From Syntrophaceae bacterium UBA2210 (GTDB lineage Bacteria > Desulfobacterota > Syntrophia > Syntrophales > UBA2210): DNA of 64,000 nt. A program made the position numbers and the translations under genes. The notes under the pieces were generated by a model that worked only from the letters and a program-made list of their open reading frames with translations, made no database searches and was not told where the DNA came from. This document shows, piece after piece, positions 36,070 to 45,507 of the stretch (position 1 is the first letter of the stretch; every line of letters starts with the position of its first letter). The DNA lies in assembly GCA_002327865.1 (NCBI GenBank), contig DCUQ01000009.1, positions 231,026 through 295,025 on the forward strand. The letters are read 5' to 3'.

Positions 36070-37224
36070 ATGGATTCAGCAATACGGATTATCGATGCGG
36101 ATAATGTGGCTTCGATAGATTGGCCGTCGAACGAAGAAGCAGATCATACGAGAAAATATGTGGTGCCGCTTATTGAAAACGGCCCTCTTTTCTATATGGA
36201 CAATGCCCATGTCACTGTGACGGGAATTATGGTGGACGATATCCTGATGCCTCTTGTATTGGCCGAAAGAAATTATAACGACTCCAACGTGTGCTCAATC
36301 TATACGCATTATGTGAAATACGCGCTGGAAAAAATCGACAAGCTGGATAACCGTTTTCTTGCATGGCTGATAAAGGCATGCTCCCTGCCGTTCGCCATGG
36401 TCATGAAAGCGGGACGCGTCGACAAAGTCATATATGTGAACAACTGGCTTTTCACCACGAATCCTTCTCCCGCATTATCTGCCAGGCAAGTCGAAGCTGT
36501 TACATCCGTCCTGACACATAAATACCCGGGTCATGCTATTGTTTTCCGTTCGGTCAACACCTGTACCGGGGGAAAATTGTTCGATTCACTCCACAACAAT
36601 GGCTATCGAATGATTCGAAGTCGCCGGATTTACATTCTCAACCCCGCTTCAAAGGCATATTTGAAAAATAAAACCGTTCGTTATGATCGTAACTTATCCG
36701 GAAGAATGGGGTACGAAGTTATCGACGCAAGTCAGTTAACAGCGTCCGATGTACCTTTACTGACGAAATTATACCGTAATCTTTATCTGCAAAAGCACTC
36801 TTCATTCAACCCGCAGCTTAAAGATGCTTTTTTCCATCTCATACTCAAAGAACGGATATTGGAGATTACGGTTTTGCGAAAAGATGGCCGGATCGACTCC
36901 TTTTCAAGCTTTTACTCCAATAAGAAAGTTATGATTTCCGGAGTCGGCGGTTACAACACAGAGATGCCGCTGAAAGTCGGCCTGAACCGTCAGGATTTCT
37001 CGGCCGTTATGGACGAAGCTAAAAAGAGAAAACAGCTTTTGAATCTGAGCGCGGGCAGCGGTCTTTTCAAAACGCTCCGAGGCGCTGAACCCTGCATCGA
37101 GTACGATGCCGTTTATGATAAACATTTGACATGTCGCCAACGCATTGCGTGGTTTTGTCTCAAATTCATCATGGATATGTGGCAGTATGCGGCATCTTTT
37201 CTATTTCGCAAGAGGAAGCCTTAA
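36070..37224 (+). CDS. GNAT/FemAB-like acyltransferase-fold protein
   Basis: A 384-residue protein starting at 36070, where GAAGGA lies 7 nt upstream of the ATG; the open frame reaches 35884 but the upstream part is unlike protein. The second half (MSGVGGYNTEMPLKVGL-like region near residue 290-310, AVMDEAKKRKQLLNLSAGSGLFKTLRGAEPCIEYDAVY) resembles acetyl-/aminoacyl-transferase folds of the GNAT/FemAB type. The C terminus has a hydrophobic, basic tail (FLFRKRKP). The substrate is unknown; this is a fold-level call. Confidence 0.6.
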   Translation: MDSAIRIIDADNVASIDWPSNEEADHTRKYVVPLIENGPLFYMDNAHVTVTGIMVDDILMPLVLAERNYNDSNVCSIYTHYVKYALEKIDKLDNRFLAWLIKACSLPFAMVMKAGRVDKVIYVNNWLFTTNPSPALSARQVEAVTSVLTHKYPGHAIVFRSVNTCTGGKLFDSLHNNGYRMIRSRRIYILNPASKAYLKNKTVRYDRNLSGRMGYEVIDASQLTASDVPLLTKLYRNLYLQKHSSFNPQLKDAFFHLILKERILEITVLRKDGRIDSFSSFYSNKKVMISGVGGYNTEMPLKVGLNRQDFSAVMDEAKKRKQLLNLSAGSGLFKTLRGAEPCIEYDAVYDKHLTCRQRIAWFCLKFIMDMWQYAASFLFRKRKP

Positions 37225-37255
37225 AAACAGCTAAGTATCTACCGTAAAACAGTTT

Positions 37256-38536
37256 TTATTTGACCAGTTCGTGGAACTCCCTAATCAATCTCAGCAGCCG
37301 TTGTCTTTTGACCTTCTCCGGCACCTTAAAAGGCAGCTTCGCCGCCTCGATCCGTGGACGATCATCATACTTGAACACTTTCATGTAATAAAAATTGATT
37401 TTTTTCAAGAAATCAAGTGTTGCGTTGAAATCTTCCTCCGTTTCTCCAGGGAAACCCACCATGACATGGGTACCGATATGAATGCCCGGAACAGCTTTTT
37501 TCAAGGCCAGCATATGTTCCAGTAACACGGAAGCCTTATGCCCCCGTTTCATGAGTGAGAGAATTTTTTCGCTACCTGACTGAACAGGCATGAGAATATA
37601 ATCGATCTTCTTCGCATTGGCGGCAAAAAGATCTATAAGGTCATCAGAATATTCGACCAGCCAGCGCGGGTTAAAATCATTGATTATTAACTGGAACTTT
37701 TCGTCGGAAGCAAACAGCTTTTGGAACAGTTTCACCACATTGGAACCGTTATCCTGTCCATAAGAACCAACGTCGGTTGCAACCAGGCCAATCACCCTGT
37801 TACCCTGCTCAAGAATAGAGCGAAAATTGTCAACTATTCTCTCCAGGGGCAATGATTTCAGAGAACCAACAGCAGAAGGTATTCCACAATATGTGCACTG
37901 TCCCTGGCATCCCCGGGACAGCAGCAGGGAAGGGACGAGATGCTGGCTCTGACGGATAAATTGCAATTGCAGGCACTTGGGAAAGTGGGCAATCAGATCA
38001 TCTATTTTTGTTCTTGTCAGGAAAAGAGCTGCTGTAAATCTTTCAGAACTGCTGAATACTCTTCTGGCCTTCGGATTATAGCTTTGATCGATCCCCACGA
38101 TCGATTCAGACTGCTCGTCTCTCAGTTTAACATCGGTCTTGACAAAACTGTGAGAAAGATCGACCTTCTCAAGAATTTCTTTGAACGGAATTTTAGCCGA
38201 AATAAGCTCGTCCAGCCTTCCAAAAAGCCGGGCAGGGAACAACAAGGCCTGGCCGTCGAAAGCTTCAGCAATTATTTCCCGGTTAATAGCAGGCAGACAG
38301 CCGGTAACCACAAATTGCGCTTTTTTCTCTTTCTTCTGAAAAGCTTTACGTAAAAGCTTCATGCTGGTTTTTTCCGAGCACAAATCAAAACCACAGGCTG
38401 AAACCAGCACAATATCTGCTTCTTCAATTTTCTCCTTAATCTGAAACCCATTTGCCTCGAAGTACTGGCCCAGCAGTTCAATCTCGGCTTCAGCCCTGCT
38501 GCATCCATCGGCGTAGGCAATACAAACAGATCTCAT
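37256..38536 (-). CDS. MiaB/RimO-like radical SAM methylthiotransferase family protein
   Basis: A 426-residue protein with the methylthiotransferase layout. The N-terminal domain has three cysteines for an auxiliary 4Fe-4S cluster (Cys12 ADGCSR, Cys48 SACGF, Cys80 VTGCL). The radical SAM domain has CxxxCxxC (Cys210, Cys214, Cys217) followed by GIPS, and later GFPGETEEDF. The RNA-binding C-terminal TRAM domain is missing; the protein ends soon after the TIM barrel. AAGGAG precedes the ATG at 38536. It may modify a substrate other than tRNA. Confidence 0.85.
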   Translation of the reverse strand: MRSVCIAYADGCSRAEAEIELLGQYFEANGFQIKEKIEEADIVLVSACGFDLCSEKTSMKLLRKAFQKKEKKAQFVVTGCLPAINREIIAEAFDGQALLFPARLFGRLDELISAKIPFKEILEKVDLSHSFVKTDVKLRDEQSESIVGIDQSYNPKARRVFSSSERFTAALFLTRTKIDDLIAHFPKCLQLQFIRQSQHLVPSLLLSRGCQGQCTYCGIPSAVGSLKSLPLERIVDNFRSILEQGNRVIGLVATDVGSYGQDNGSNVVKLFQKLFASDEKFQLIINDFNPRWLVEYSDDLIDLFAANAKKIDYILMPVQSGSEKILSLMKRGHKASVLLEHMLALKKAVPGIHIGTHVMVGFPGETEEDFNATLDFLKKINFYYMKVFKYDDRPRIEAAKLPFKVPEKVKRQRLLRLIREFHELVK

Positions 38537-38961
38537 GTTTTTTCTCCTTGAATTGAACAGCAAGCAAATAAAAATATGGGGCTTGGCTGGAACAGTACAC
38601 TGAAATGTACTAAAAGTCCAGTCATGTCAATAAGTAACAGGTATACAAAAATTTCTAAAATTTCATGTCATCCCACAATCAATCTTTTACTTGCATCTCA
38701 AGTATTGCGAGTTCCGGGTTAACAACCATAACAACTATATCTATAAATTGTGCTTAAAGAACTTCAAAAATAATCGGCTGTTATAGTCAAGGGTATTGTA
38801 TTTCTCATGGGCATTCTATAATGAGGCAATTAACTCGATGTATTTGTCGAGATAATCGTCCTGTAATACCGGTCAGAACAACGTTGTCACTACATGTTGG
38901 AAGTTGTGCCGTGTCACCTTCCATGATCTCTTCACTCATCCTGTCCTGGAGAAAAGAATGT
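38537..38961. other. Intergenic region with no recognised gene
   Basis: About 425 AT-rich nt between two minus-strand genes. A 60-codon minus-strand frame (38805-38987) overlaps the end of the YkgJ gene, lacks a ribosome site and resembles nothing. No hairpin with a T-run was seen. Confidence 0.5.
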
Positions 38962-39444
38962 CTAGGCGATACGCCGAAAAAAGCCACGAATTTTGCTGAT
39001 TAATCCAGGGAGCAACACTTCATTATAGACGTGTTGCATGCACCCATTTCCAAATGCCTCCTCGGTAAATTCGGCAACCATTTTTTCAGCCTTGTCTTGA
39101 GGAATCAGGAGACTTTCCTTGAAGGGACATTTTGTTCTGGAATGAAAGGTGATGAAAACATGGCGGCGCCACTTCCAGAGATTACCGATTGTATAGGGAT
39201 ACAATCGGCACTCAATCGGCCGTTTCTCGTAGATTCGGCATGCGCCGTCCCAGTACGGACATGATTGTCCTTTTTTCGCGGAGATGATGTATATCCCATA
39301 AGTCTCTCGAACGATCAGCGCCGCACGGTAGTCGGCAAAATGATCGAAGTATTCCGACCCGGTCAGCCGGAGACTCGTAAGGTTTCTGCAACAATGCTGG
39401 TTTGTGGAACACCCGTTGCAGCGATTTTCGGTATATTCGTTCAT
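38962..39444 (-). CDS. YkgJ family cysteine-cluster protein
   Basis: A small metal-cluster protein with the YkgJ (CxxCxxxCC) pattern: CNGCSTNQHCC near the N terminus, then CPYWDGACRIYEKRPIECRLYP, together eight or more cysteines expected to bind zinc or iron-sulfur. The start at 39444 has a modest A/G-rich ribosome site; an ATG 21 nt upstream (39465) is the alternative. The function of the family is not known. It follows the formyltransferase gene with no gap. Confidence 0.85.
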   Translation of the reverse strand: MNEYTENRCNGCSTNQHCCRNLTSLRLTGSEYFDHFADYRAALIVRETYGIYIISAKKGQSCPYWDGACRIYEKRPIECRLYPYTIGNLWKWRRHVFITFHSRTKCPFKESLLIPQDKAEKMVAEFTEEAFGNGCMQHVYNEVLLPGLISKIRGFFRRIA

Positions 39445-39468
39445 CCGCGTCTCTTTTTCAAACATCGA

Positions 39469-40242
39469 TCAAAGCATCCGGAGTCCCCCGGCACGGAATC
39501 GCTCCATGTCTGCCGCGGTCGGACCACAGCAGTAGGGAGCATCTCCCGGAACGCAAGGAAGATCGGCGATCTTTTTTTCTTTCAGGCAATCGATCGCTTC
39601 GCATATAACTTCCGGGTACATTTCATAAACAAGGCGGTAATTATCCATAAGGCTGAAACGTGGCGATGTGGCAAATTCTCTCCGGGCAAGAATCGGCCCC
39701 ATGTCTATTCTGTCCGTCATTATGTGCGCCGTAACACCGATGGTTTTATCCCCGTTGATCATGGCCAGCAAAACCGGCCAGAATCCGCGGTACTTCGGCA
39801 GACTGGACGGGTGGCAGTTAATGCATGCGATCTTCGGAACTGCCAGCATACCGGCACCTAAAATCTGGCGCTGTATCGAGATGACGACATCTGGACACAG
39901 TGAAGATACATGCCTGATAAAATCCGGGTCGTTTACACTGTTAATTTTCATCCAGGGTACCCGGAAAAAAGCGCACACCTTTTTATTAGTAAGGCAGCTT
40001 TGAGAAAAAGATGGAAGAAACATCGCAAAAATTCTCGTTGCCAGGCTTGTCATTTTTAAACGGAGAATGTTTCGTATCCCCCACAGTTCAAGCGGCGCCA
40101 GATGCTTTTCCTTTTTCATGTTCTTATTGCCATCACGTACTTCGGCAACAAGGCAGACATTATCCCTGTTGTTCATTAACAGACTGAACAACACCTTTGG
40201 TCTGAAAAAGACTTCGTCGGATATGAGAATGCAGAGTTTCAC
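39469..40242 (-). CDS. Formyltransferase-family protein (Fmt/PurN-like fold)
   Basis: A 257-residue protein of the folate-dependent formyltransferase fold. The catalytic-site triad region is clear: CINCHPSSLPKYRGFWPVLLAMINGD (Asn-His in the INCHPS motif) and TAHIMTDRIDMGPILARR with the conserved aspartate. The start is a GTG at 40242 with AGAGGG 8 nt upstream; residues before it in the open frame are not family-like. It lacks the C-terminal tRNA-binding domain of Fmt, so a sugar or small amine acceptor is more likely than Met-tRNA. Confidence 0.82.
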   Translation of the reverse strand: MKLCILISDEVFFRPKVLFSLLMNNRDNVCLVAEVRDGNKNMKKEKHLAPLELWGIRNILRLKMTSLATRIFAMFLPSFSQSCLTNKKVCAFFRVPWMKINSVNDPDFIRHVSSLCPDVVISIQRQILGAGMLAVPKIACINCHPSSLPKYRGFWPVLLAMINGDKTIGVTAHIMTDRIDMGPILARREFATSPRFSLMDNYRLVYEMYPEVICEAIDCLKEKKIADLPCVPGDAPYCCGPTAADMERFRAGGLRML

Positions 40243-40364
40243 GCGTGGTTCCCTCTCACGTGTTCTTCTAAGAGACAGCAAACCCCATCTTTTCGTGAAA
40301 AGGCTATCAGAAAAGCAACTGCGCGGGCAAGCTGAATTTTTCCGGTTCACCCTGGTTCGGAGAT

Positions 40365-42200
40365 TCAGCGTACAGAGTTTTTCTTATGAGGATCAAGTTC
40401 GAATCGAAATCCTTTCTCCTTGAAAAGTTTCAGGCAGACATCAACAACAACATCATCATAAAGGATACCCTTGTTAGTCGATATTTCTTCCAGCGCCTTC
40501 TTTATTCCGCGGGAAGGTCTGTAAGGCCGGTGGGAACCCATAGCCTCGACAACGTCCGCCACTGCCAGGATGCGCGCTTCCAGTAAAATTTTATCACCGG
40601 TAAGCCCATCAGGATATCCCGATCCATCCAGCCTTTCGTGGTGCTGACGAACAATTTTCGCTACGGGCCAGGGAAATTCTATGTTCTTCAAGATATCATA
40701 ACCGATATCAGGGTGTACCTTCATCATCAGGAATTCGATATCCGTCAATAGATCCGGCTTGCTCAGAATCTCGGCCGGTTCATATACCTTTCCCAGATCA
40801 TGAAGGGTTGCGGCAACACGTATGCCCTGTATCTGCTTCTCCGGTAGATTCATCTCTTTCGCAATGGCACAGGCAAGCTGCGTCACCCGCTGCTGATGAC
40901 CCGCCGTGTAGGGGTCTCTCTTTTCCGTCATTGATGCCAGAGCGCTTACCGTTTCTTCCAATCGTGTTTCCAGGCGTTCAAAGCTCCTTTTGAGAGCCTC
41001 CTGCACCCGTTTGCGGGCGGTAATATTTTCATAAACAACAACTATTCTTTTTTCCTGCAGGGTCTTTCCTATCCTGGACGTTCTTACCATACATATTATG
41101 TCGCTGCCGTCCTTACGCCGGCAGGGAAATTCCTCACTATGCGTTTTCTGTTTCTCAAGAACAGGGTAATGATGCTTTGCTATTTCCTCATATTCTTCAT
41201 CCGTTCGATAGAAGACCCTCGTAAGTTTTCCGATCAGTTCCTCGGGTTCCCAGCCGAAAACGGTTCTGACGGCATCGTTTGCAAAAATGATCCGCCTGTT
41301 TTCGAGACCGATTACCGCGTGCGGGATTGCGGCAAGGATGGAAGACTCCAATTCCCTTGCCTTTTCGAGTTTAATCCGAGACTCCTTGATCTCGGTTATG
41401 TCGATCGAGCTCCCCATAACGGCTCGCTCTCCGAAGTAATCTATCGTTGTAACGATCTCCAGCATCCATATGAACCTGCCGTCTCTGGTAAGCACCCTGA
41501 ACTCGTAAGGAGCCTGAAGTTTCCCCTCTAACATCTCTATGGCGCTGTCTCTCACCCTTTCCCGGTCTTCAGGGTGGACAAGATCCAGACAATTCGTGTC
41601 TATCAATTCATCCTTTGTATAGCCCAGACTATTCAGGATATGAGGATTGACAAATTTGAATTTCCCTTTCTGTGATACATAAGCACTCATGTGGAAGCTG
41701 TTCACAACAGTTCTGTAAAGTTTCTCCGCCCACTTTTGCTCCGTTATATCACGGACAATTCCATGGTAACCCAGAACCGTTTTCCCCCGCTTTCTTACTG
41801 CCATTGTAAAGAGGCAATTCATCTTCTTTCCGCTTTTTTTACGAAGATTTACCTCATAATCCGTAACGGATCCCTTCTTTGCTATTTCCTTCTGAAACTC
41901 GACACGGTCGTCAACGCTGACGTAGAATTCCCGTATATTCATACCCATCATCTCTTCTCTGTCGTATCCGAAAAGATCCAGCGCGGCCTGGTTGAAATCA
42001 ATGAATTCGCCTTCTGTAGTCGTTATCAGGATTGCGTCCCTTGAATCTTCAAAGAGAGAACGGTATTCCCACGCATCATCCTGGAATGTTTTTACTGTCT
42101 GTCTCCGCGGAGCCTTTGCATTTTCCGGATCCGATATGCGATTCCGCAAATCATCAAGTTCATCAAGAAGCTGTTTCCTGGTCTTATATTGATCTTTCAT
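40365..42200 (-). CDS. PAS-PAS-PAS-HD-GYP cyclic-di-GMP phosphodiesterase-type sensor
   Basis: A soluble signalling protein of about 611 residues. A short N-terminal coiled coil precedes three PAS domains (about 45-160, 165-285, 290-410; LFEDSRDAILITTTEGEFIDFNQAALDLFGY is the first). The C-terminal HD-GYP domain (about 425-600) has ATLHDLGK and HHERLDGSGYPDGL, so hydrolytic residues look intact. No membrane segment is visible. HD-GYP proteins degrade cyclic di-GMP, which often controls pili and motility. Start 42200 fits a GTGAG site; 42206 and 42254 are alternatives. Confidence 0.9.
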   Translation of the reverse strand: MKDQYKTRKQLLDELDDLRNRISDPENAKAPRRQTVKTFQDDAWEYRSLFEDSRDAILITTTEGEFIDFNQAALDLFGYDREEMMGMNIREFYVSVDDRVEFQKEIAKKGSVTDYEVNLRKKSGKKMNCLFTMAVRKRGKTVLGYHGIVRDITEQKWAEKLYRTVVNSFHMSAYVSQKGKFKFVNPHILNSLGYTKDELIDTNCLDLVHPEDRERVRDSAIEMLEGKLQAPYEFRVLTRDGRFIWMLEIVTTIDYFGERAVMGSSIDITEIKESRIKLEKARELESSILAAIPHAVIGLENRRIIFANDAVRTVFGWEPEELIGKLTRVFYRTDEEYEEIAKHHYPVLEKQKTHSEEFPCRRKDGSDIICMVRTSRIGKTLQEKRIVVVYENITARKRVQEALKRSFERLETRLEETVSALASMTEKRDPYTAGHQQRVTQLACAIAKEMNLPEKQIQGIRVAATLHDLGKVYEPAEILSKPDLLTDIEFLMMKVHPDIGYDILKNIEFPWPVAKIVRQHHERLDGSGYPDGLTGDKILLEARILAVADVVEAMGSHRPYRPSRGIKKALEEISTNKGILYDDVVVDVCLKLFKEKGFRFELDPHKKNSVR

Positions 42201-42659
42201 ATCCATACTCACTGATAAGATTCGAGAGAAACATGCCGGGCATAAAGCCGGCATTTCGAGTGTGCATAATAATTTTCACCATCGTCGGGGTAAAGAGAAA
42301 CACCGGATACCGGTGATCCGGAGTTCATAACCTTCATGAAATAATTCATAAAGTCAGTATAAGGAAAGCTGCATGGTGAGTCAACGTAATAATGGCCGCG
42401 ATATACAACACCGGCAATCATGAATGGATTGGTATCGGGGCGGGTGTTTACTCAACATACATCGGTGAGTTTCTATAAAATATTCTGTTCCCAATTATCT
42501 GTATGTTATGTCCGTGGCGCCTCGCATAGCTCTGTTTAAGGGGGTTTGCCGATACCCTGCACCTAATTAAATAAATAGCATTATATTTAATTTTCTGCTA
42601 AAAGCCGCCGTTCCGAGCCCGGTTACCCCGGGCTCTGTTTCGTTTAAAAGGAGATTTGA
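42201..42659. other. Intergenic region between PAS-HD-GYP gene and typA
   Basis: About 460 nt. It holds a typA leader with a strong hairpin (separate entry) and AT-rich sequence with a TATATT element near 42570 that may be the typA -10. A 70-codon minus-strand frame (42209-42421) shows no family features. Confidence 0.5.
42615..42645 (+). terminator. GC-rich hairpin ahead of typA, terminator or attenuator-like
   Basis: Perfect 8-bp stem GAGCCCGG / CCGGGCTC (42615-42622 and 42628-42635) with a 5-nt loop, then TGTTTCGTTT. It ends about 15 nt before the AAAAGGAG ribosome site of typA, so it is inside the leader and may attenuate transcription. The T-tract is interrupted, so strength is uncertain. 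Confidence 0.5.
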
Positions 42660-44477
42660 ATGGCATACCCTCAGAAGCACAATATCAGAAATATCGCTAT
42701 CATCGCTCACGTCGATCACGGGAAGACAACGCTCGTCGACGGCATGCTGGCGCAAAGTGGCACTTTCAGGAAAAACCAGCAGGTAGCGGAACGTATCATG
42801 GATTCAATGGATCTTGAGCGCGAGCGGGGAATTACGATCATGGCAAAAAACACCGCGCTCTGGTACGGCGACATCAAGATCAATATCGTCGACACACCCG
42901 GACATGCCGATTTCGGCGGAGAAGTCGAAAGGAGCCTGAATCTCGTCGACGGCGCTCTCCTGCTTGTCGATGCCAGTGAAGGGCCATTGCCCCAGACCCG
43001 CTTTGTAGTTAAAAAAACGCTCGCGAAACATCTGCCCATCATCGTGGTCATCAACAAGATAGACCGCAGCGATTCACGGATAGCGGAGGTCATCAACGAA
43101 GTATATGACCTCTTTATAGATCTTGACGCGAATGAAGAACAGATAGAGTTTCCCATTCTGTACACCAATGCGAAAACGGGGGTCGCCCATACGAAACCTG
43201 GAGATGCCTCCACCGACCTACGATCGCTGTTCGAGACAATCGTCGCCCATGTGCCCCCACCCCGGGCGGACGATACCGTGGTGCCGCAGTTTCTGATAAC
43301 AAATCTCGACTATGATCCGTATGTCGGGCAGGTTGCCGTCGGCAGGCTGACAAACGGCACGTTGGAAATGAACAAGAGTTATTCCCTGTGCGGGTTAGAC
43401 AAAATTACGCGGGGGATAAAGTTTTCGGCCCTGTATACCTTTGAAGGGCTGCAAAAAATACAGGTCGACAAAGTGGAATCGGGCGATATCATCGCCGTAG
43501 CCGGTGTCGACAACCCGGCGATCGGAGATACGATATCTTCTCTCGAAAATCCGGCACCGCTCCCACGTATCTATATAGACGAACCGACGGTCTCAATGAC
43601 TTTTTATGTCAACAGCAGTCCCATGGCCGGTACCGAAGGCAAATACCTGACATCCAGGCACCTCAAAGACCGCCTGAAAAAAGAAACCCTGCGAAACGTT
43701 GCCTTGAAGGTCAGGTTTTTTGAACGAAGCGACATGTTCGAGGTCTGCGGCCGGGGAGAACTGCAGATGGCCGTTCTCATCGAAACCATGCGCAGGGAAG
43801 GATACGAATTCATGGTATCCAAACCGCAGGTAATCACGAAAGAAGAGAAAGGCAAAACACTCGAACCGACCGAACGTCTCCTGATCGACATTCCGGAAAC
43901 GTTCATCGGGATAATTACGGAAACCATTGCAAAAAGAAAGGGACGCATGACAAACCTGATCAACAGGGGAAGCGGGCACACCAAACTTGAGTTTATAATA
44001 CCGTCGCGCGGATTAATCGGTTTTCGAAACCATTTTCTGACAGATACAAAAGGGGCAGGGGTGATGAATACAATCTTTGAAGGATACGAGCCGTGGTTCG
44101 GTGCGATTCCTCAGCGTGCGAACGGAACCCTTGTCGCCGACAGAGCGGGGAAAGTGACACCCTACGCTAGTCTCGCCATGGAAGACCGAGGAGAGCTCCT
44201 GATCGAGATCGGGTCAGAAATCTACGAAGGTATGATTATCGGAGAACGAAACAAGCCCGGCGACCTGTATGTAAATATAACGAAGGAAAAACACCTGACC
44301 AATATGCGCAGCGCCACATCAGACGCCACAGTAACCCTGCGCCCACCGCGACGCATGTCTCTGGACCAGTACATAGAATTCATCGCTGAAGACGAACTGA
44401 TCGAAGTGACTCCCGAAAGTATCCGACTGTGCAAGATGGAACTGGACAAAAGCAAGCGGCATACAAAAACGAAATAA
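42660..44477 (+). CDS. typA: Ribosome-associated GTPase TypA/BipA
   Basis: A 605-residue translational GTPase that binds 70S ribosomes and supports 50S assembly and stress adaptation. The G domain shows IAHVDHGKTTLVDGML, DTPGHADFGGEVER and NKIDRSDS, followed by EF-Tu domain II, EF-G domain III/V-like parts and the TypA-specific C terminus (RPPRRMSLDQYIEFIAEDELIEVTPESIRLCK). AAAAGGAG precedes the ATG. It stands alone on the plus strand. Confidence 0.98.
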   Translation: MAYPQKHNIRNIAIIAHVDHGKTTLVDGMLAQSGTFRKNQQVAERIMDSMDLERERGITIMAKNTALWYGDIKINIVDTPGHADFGGEVERSLNLVDGALLLVDASEGPLPQTRFVVKKTLAKHLPIIVVINKIDRSDSRIAEVINEVYDLFIDLDANEEQIEFPILYTNAKTGVAHTKPGDASTDLRSLFETIVAHVPPPRADDTVVPQFLITNLDYDPYVGQVAVGRLTNGTLEMNKSYSLCGLDKITRGIKFSALYTFEGLQKIQVDKVESGDIIAVAGVDNPAIGDTISSLENPAPLPRIYIDEPTVSMTFYVNSSPMAGTEGKYLTSRHLKDRLKKETLRNVALKVRFFERSDMFEVCGRGELQMAVLIETMRREGYEFMVSKPQVITKEEKGKTLEPTERLLIDIPETFIGIITETIAKRKGRMTNLINRGSGHTKLEFIIPSRGLIGFRNHFLTDTKGAGVMNTIFEGYEPWFGAIPQRANGTLVADRAGKVTPYASLAMEDRGELLIEIGSEIYEGMIIGERNKPGDLYVNITKEKHLTNMRSATSDATVTLRPPRRMSLDQYIEFIAEDELIEVTPESIRLCKMELDKSKRHTKTK

Positions 44478-44576
44478 TAATCGGCGATTTCAGTTGTTAG
44501 CAGTGAATAACACTGCATGGCCGGGAGTAGTTTTTCACGACAGGATACGGCGCGTCGTTTTTTGTCTTCGAGAAAA

Positions 44577-45356
44577 TTATATCGTTATTGTGCCCGAAAG
44601 ATACGTGACCGCCCTGCCTCCGATTTCGACCCTGTCACCCATATCCGTACAGAAAAGTTCACCGCCGCGCGCGCTCAACTGCAACGCATGAAGATTGCTC
44701 TTTTTCAGGCGCTCCGCCCAGTACGGAACAAGCGTGCAGTGAGCGGATCCCGTAACGGGATCTTCCGGTATACCGGCGCCTGGAGCGAAAAACCTGGAGA
44801 CGAAATCGGATTCCCTGCCTGGAGCCGTAACAATCACGGCGAAATAGTCCAGCCGGGATAATGCGTCATAATCGGGTGTCATTGTCCTGATCGCATCTTC
44901 GTCATCGAACACAACCATCAGGTCCCTCGAAGCAAGAATATCCGACGGAGAAGAGCCGAGCATGGCATCGACCTTATCGGGCCATTTACATGCCGTGGGT
45001 CTCCGCGACGGGAAATCCAGGTAAAGCAGGCCGTCATGTTTTTTTACGGACAGTTTTCCGCTCTTGCTCATAAATTCCACCTGCCGGGCGCAGGGGTCGA
45101 TATATTCAAAGATGGCGTGACCGCTTGCCAGGGTTGCATGACCGCAAAGATCGATTTCCACCTCCGGTGTAAACCATCGTAAATCATAGTAATTCTCGCA
45201 GCGAACCAGAAAAGCGGTCTCCGGAAGATTGTTCTCTGCCGCTATGGACTGGAGAACATCATCACTCAACCACCCGTCGAGAAGACAAACTCCCGCAGGA
45301 TTCCCGGAAAAGACCTCATTGGCAAACGCATCTATCTGGTAAAACGGAATTTTCAT
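44577..45356 (-). CDS. PhzF-family isomerase-like protein
   Basis: A 259-residue protein with the two-lobed diaminopimelate-epimerase fold of the PhzF family: YQIDAFANEVFSGNPAGVCLLD with the catalytic-type glutamate in AENNLPETAFL, then LCGHATLASGHAIFEY and PEDPVTGSAHCTLVPYW. Members outside phenazine clusters have unknown isomerase roles; no phenazine genes are nearby. It stands alone, convergent with typA. Confidence 0.92.
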   Translation of the reverse strand: MKIPFYQIDAFANEVFSGNPAGVCLLDGWLSDDVLQSIAAENNLPETAFLVRCENYYDLRWFTPEVEIDLCGHATLASGHAIFEYIDPCARQVEFMSKSGKLSVKKHDGLLYLDFPSRRPTACKWPDKVDAMLGSSPSDILASRDLMVVFDDEDAIRTMTPDYDALSRLDYFAVIVTAPGRESDFVSRFFAPGAGIPEDPVTGSAHCTLVPYWAERLKKSNLHALQLSARGGELFCTDMGDRVEIGGRAVTYLSGTITI

Positions 45357-45507
45357 TATTGCCTCCTGATATCGTCTGACAAAAAGCTGCCGACATTTTA
45401 TAACCGGGCGGCAATCCGGACAAACATCGACATCTTGATAATAAACACTCTTTCTTTAAGTGGTTGTCCAGGAATAATCATGCACATGCGATACTGTCGA
45501 TCCGCCA

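Noticed and set aside
38805..38987. 60-codon minus-strand ORF upstream of the radical SAM gene
   Set aside because: It overlaps the YkgJ gene end, lacks a ribosome site and shows no family features.
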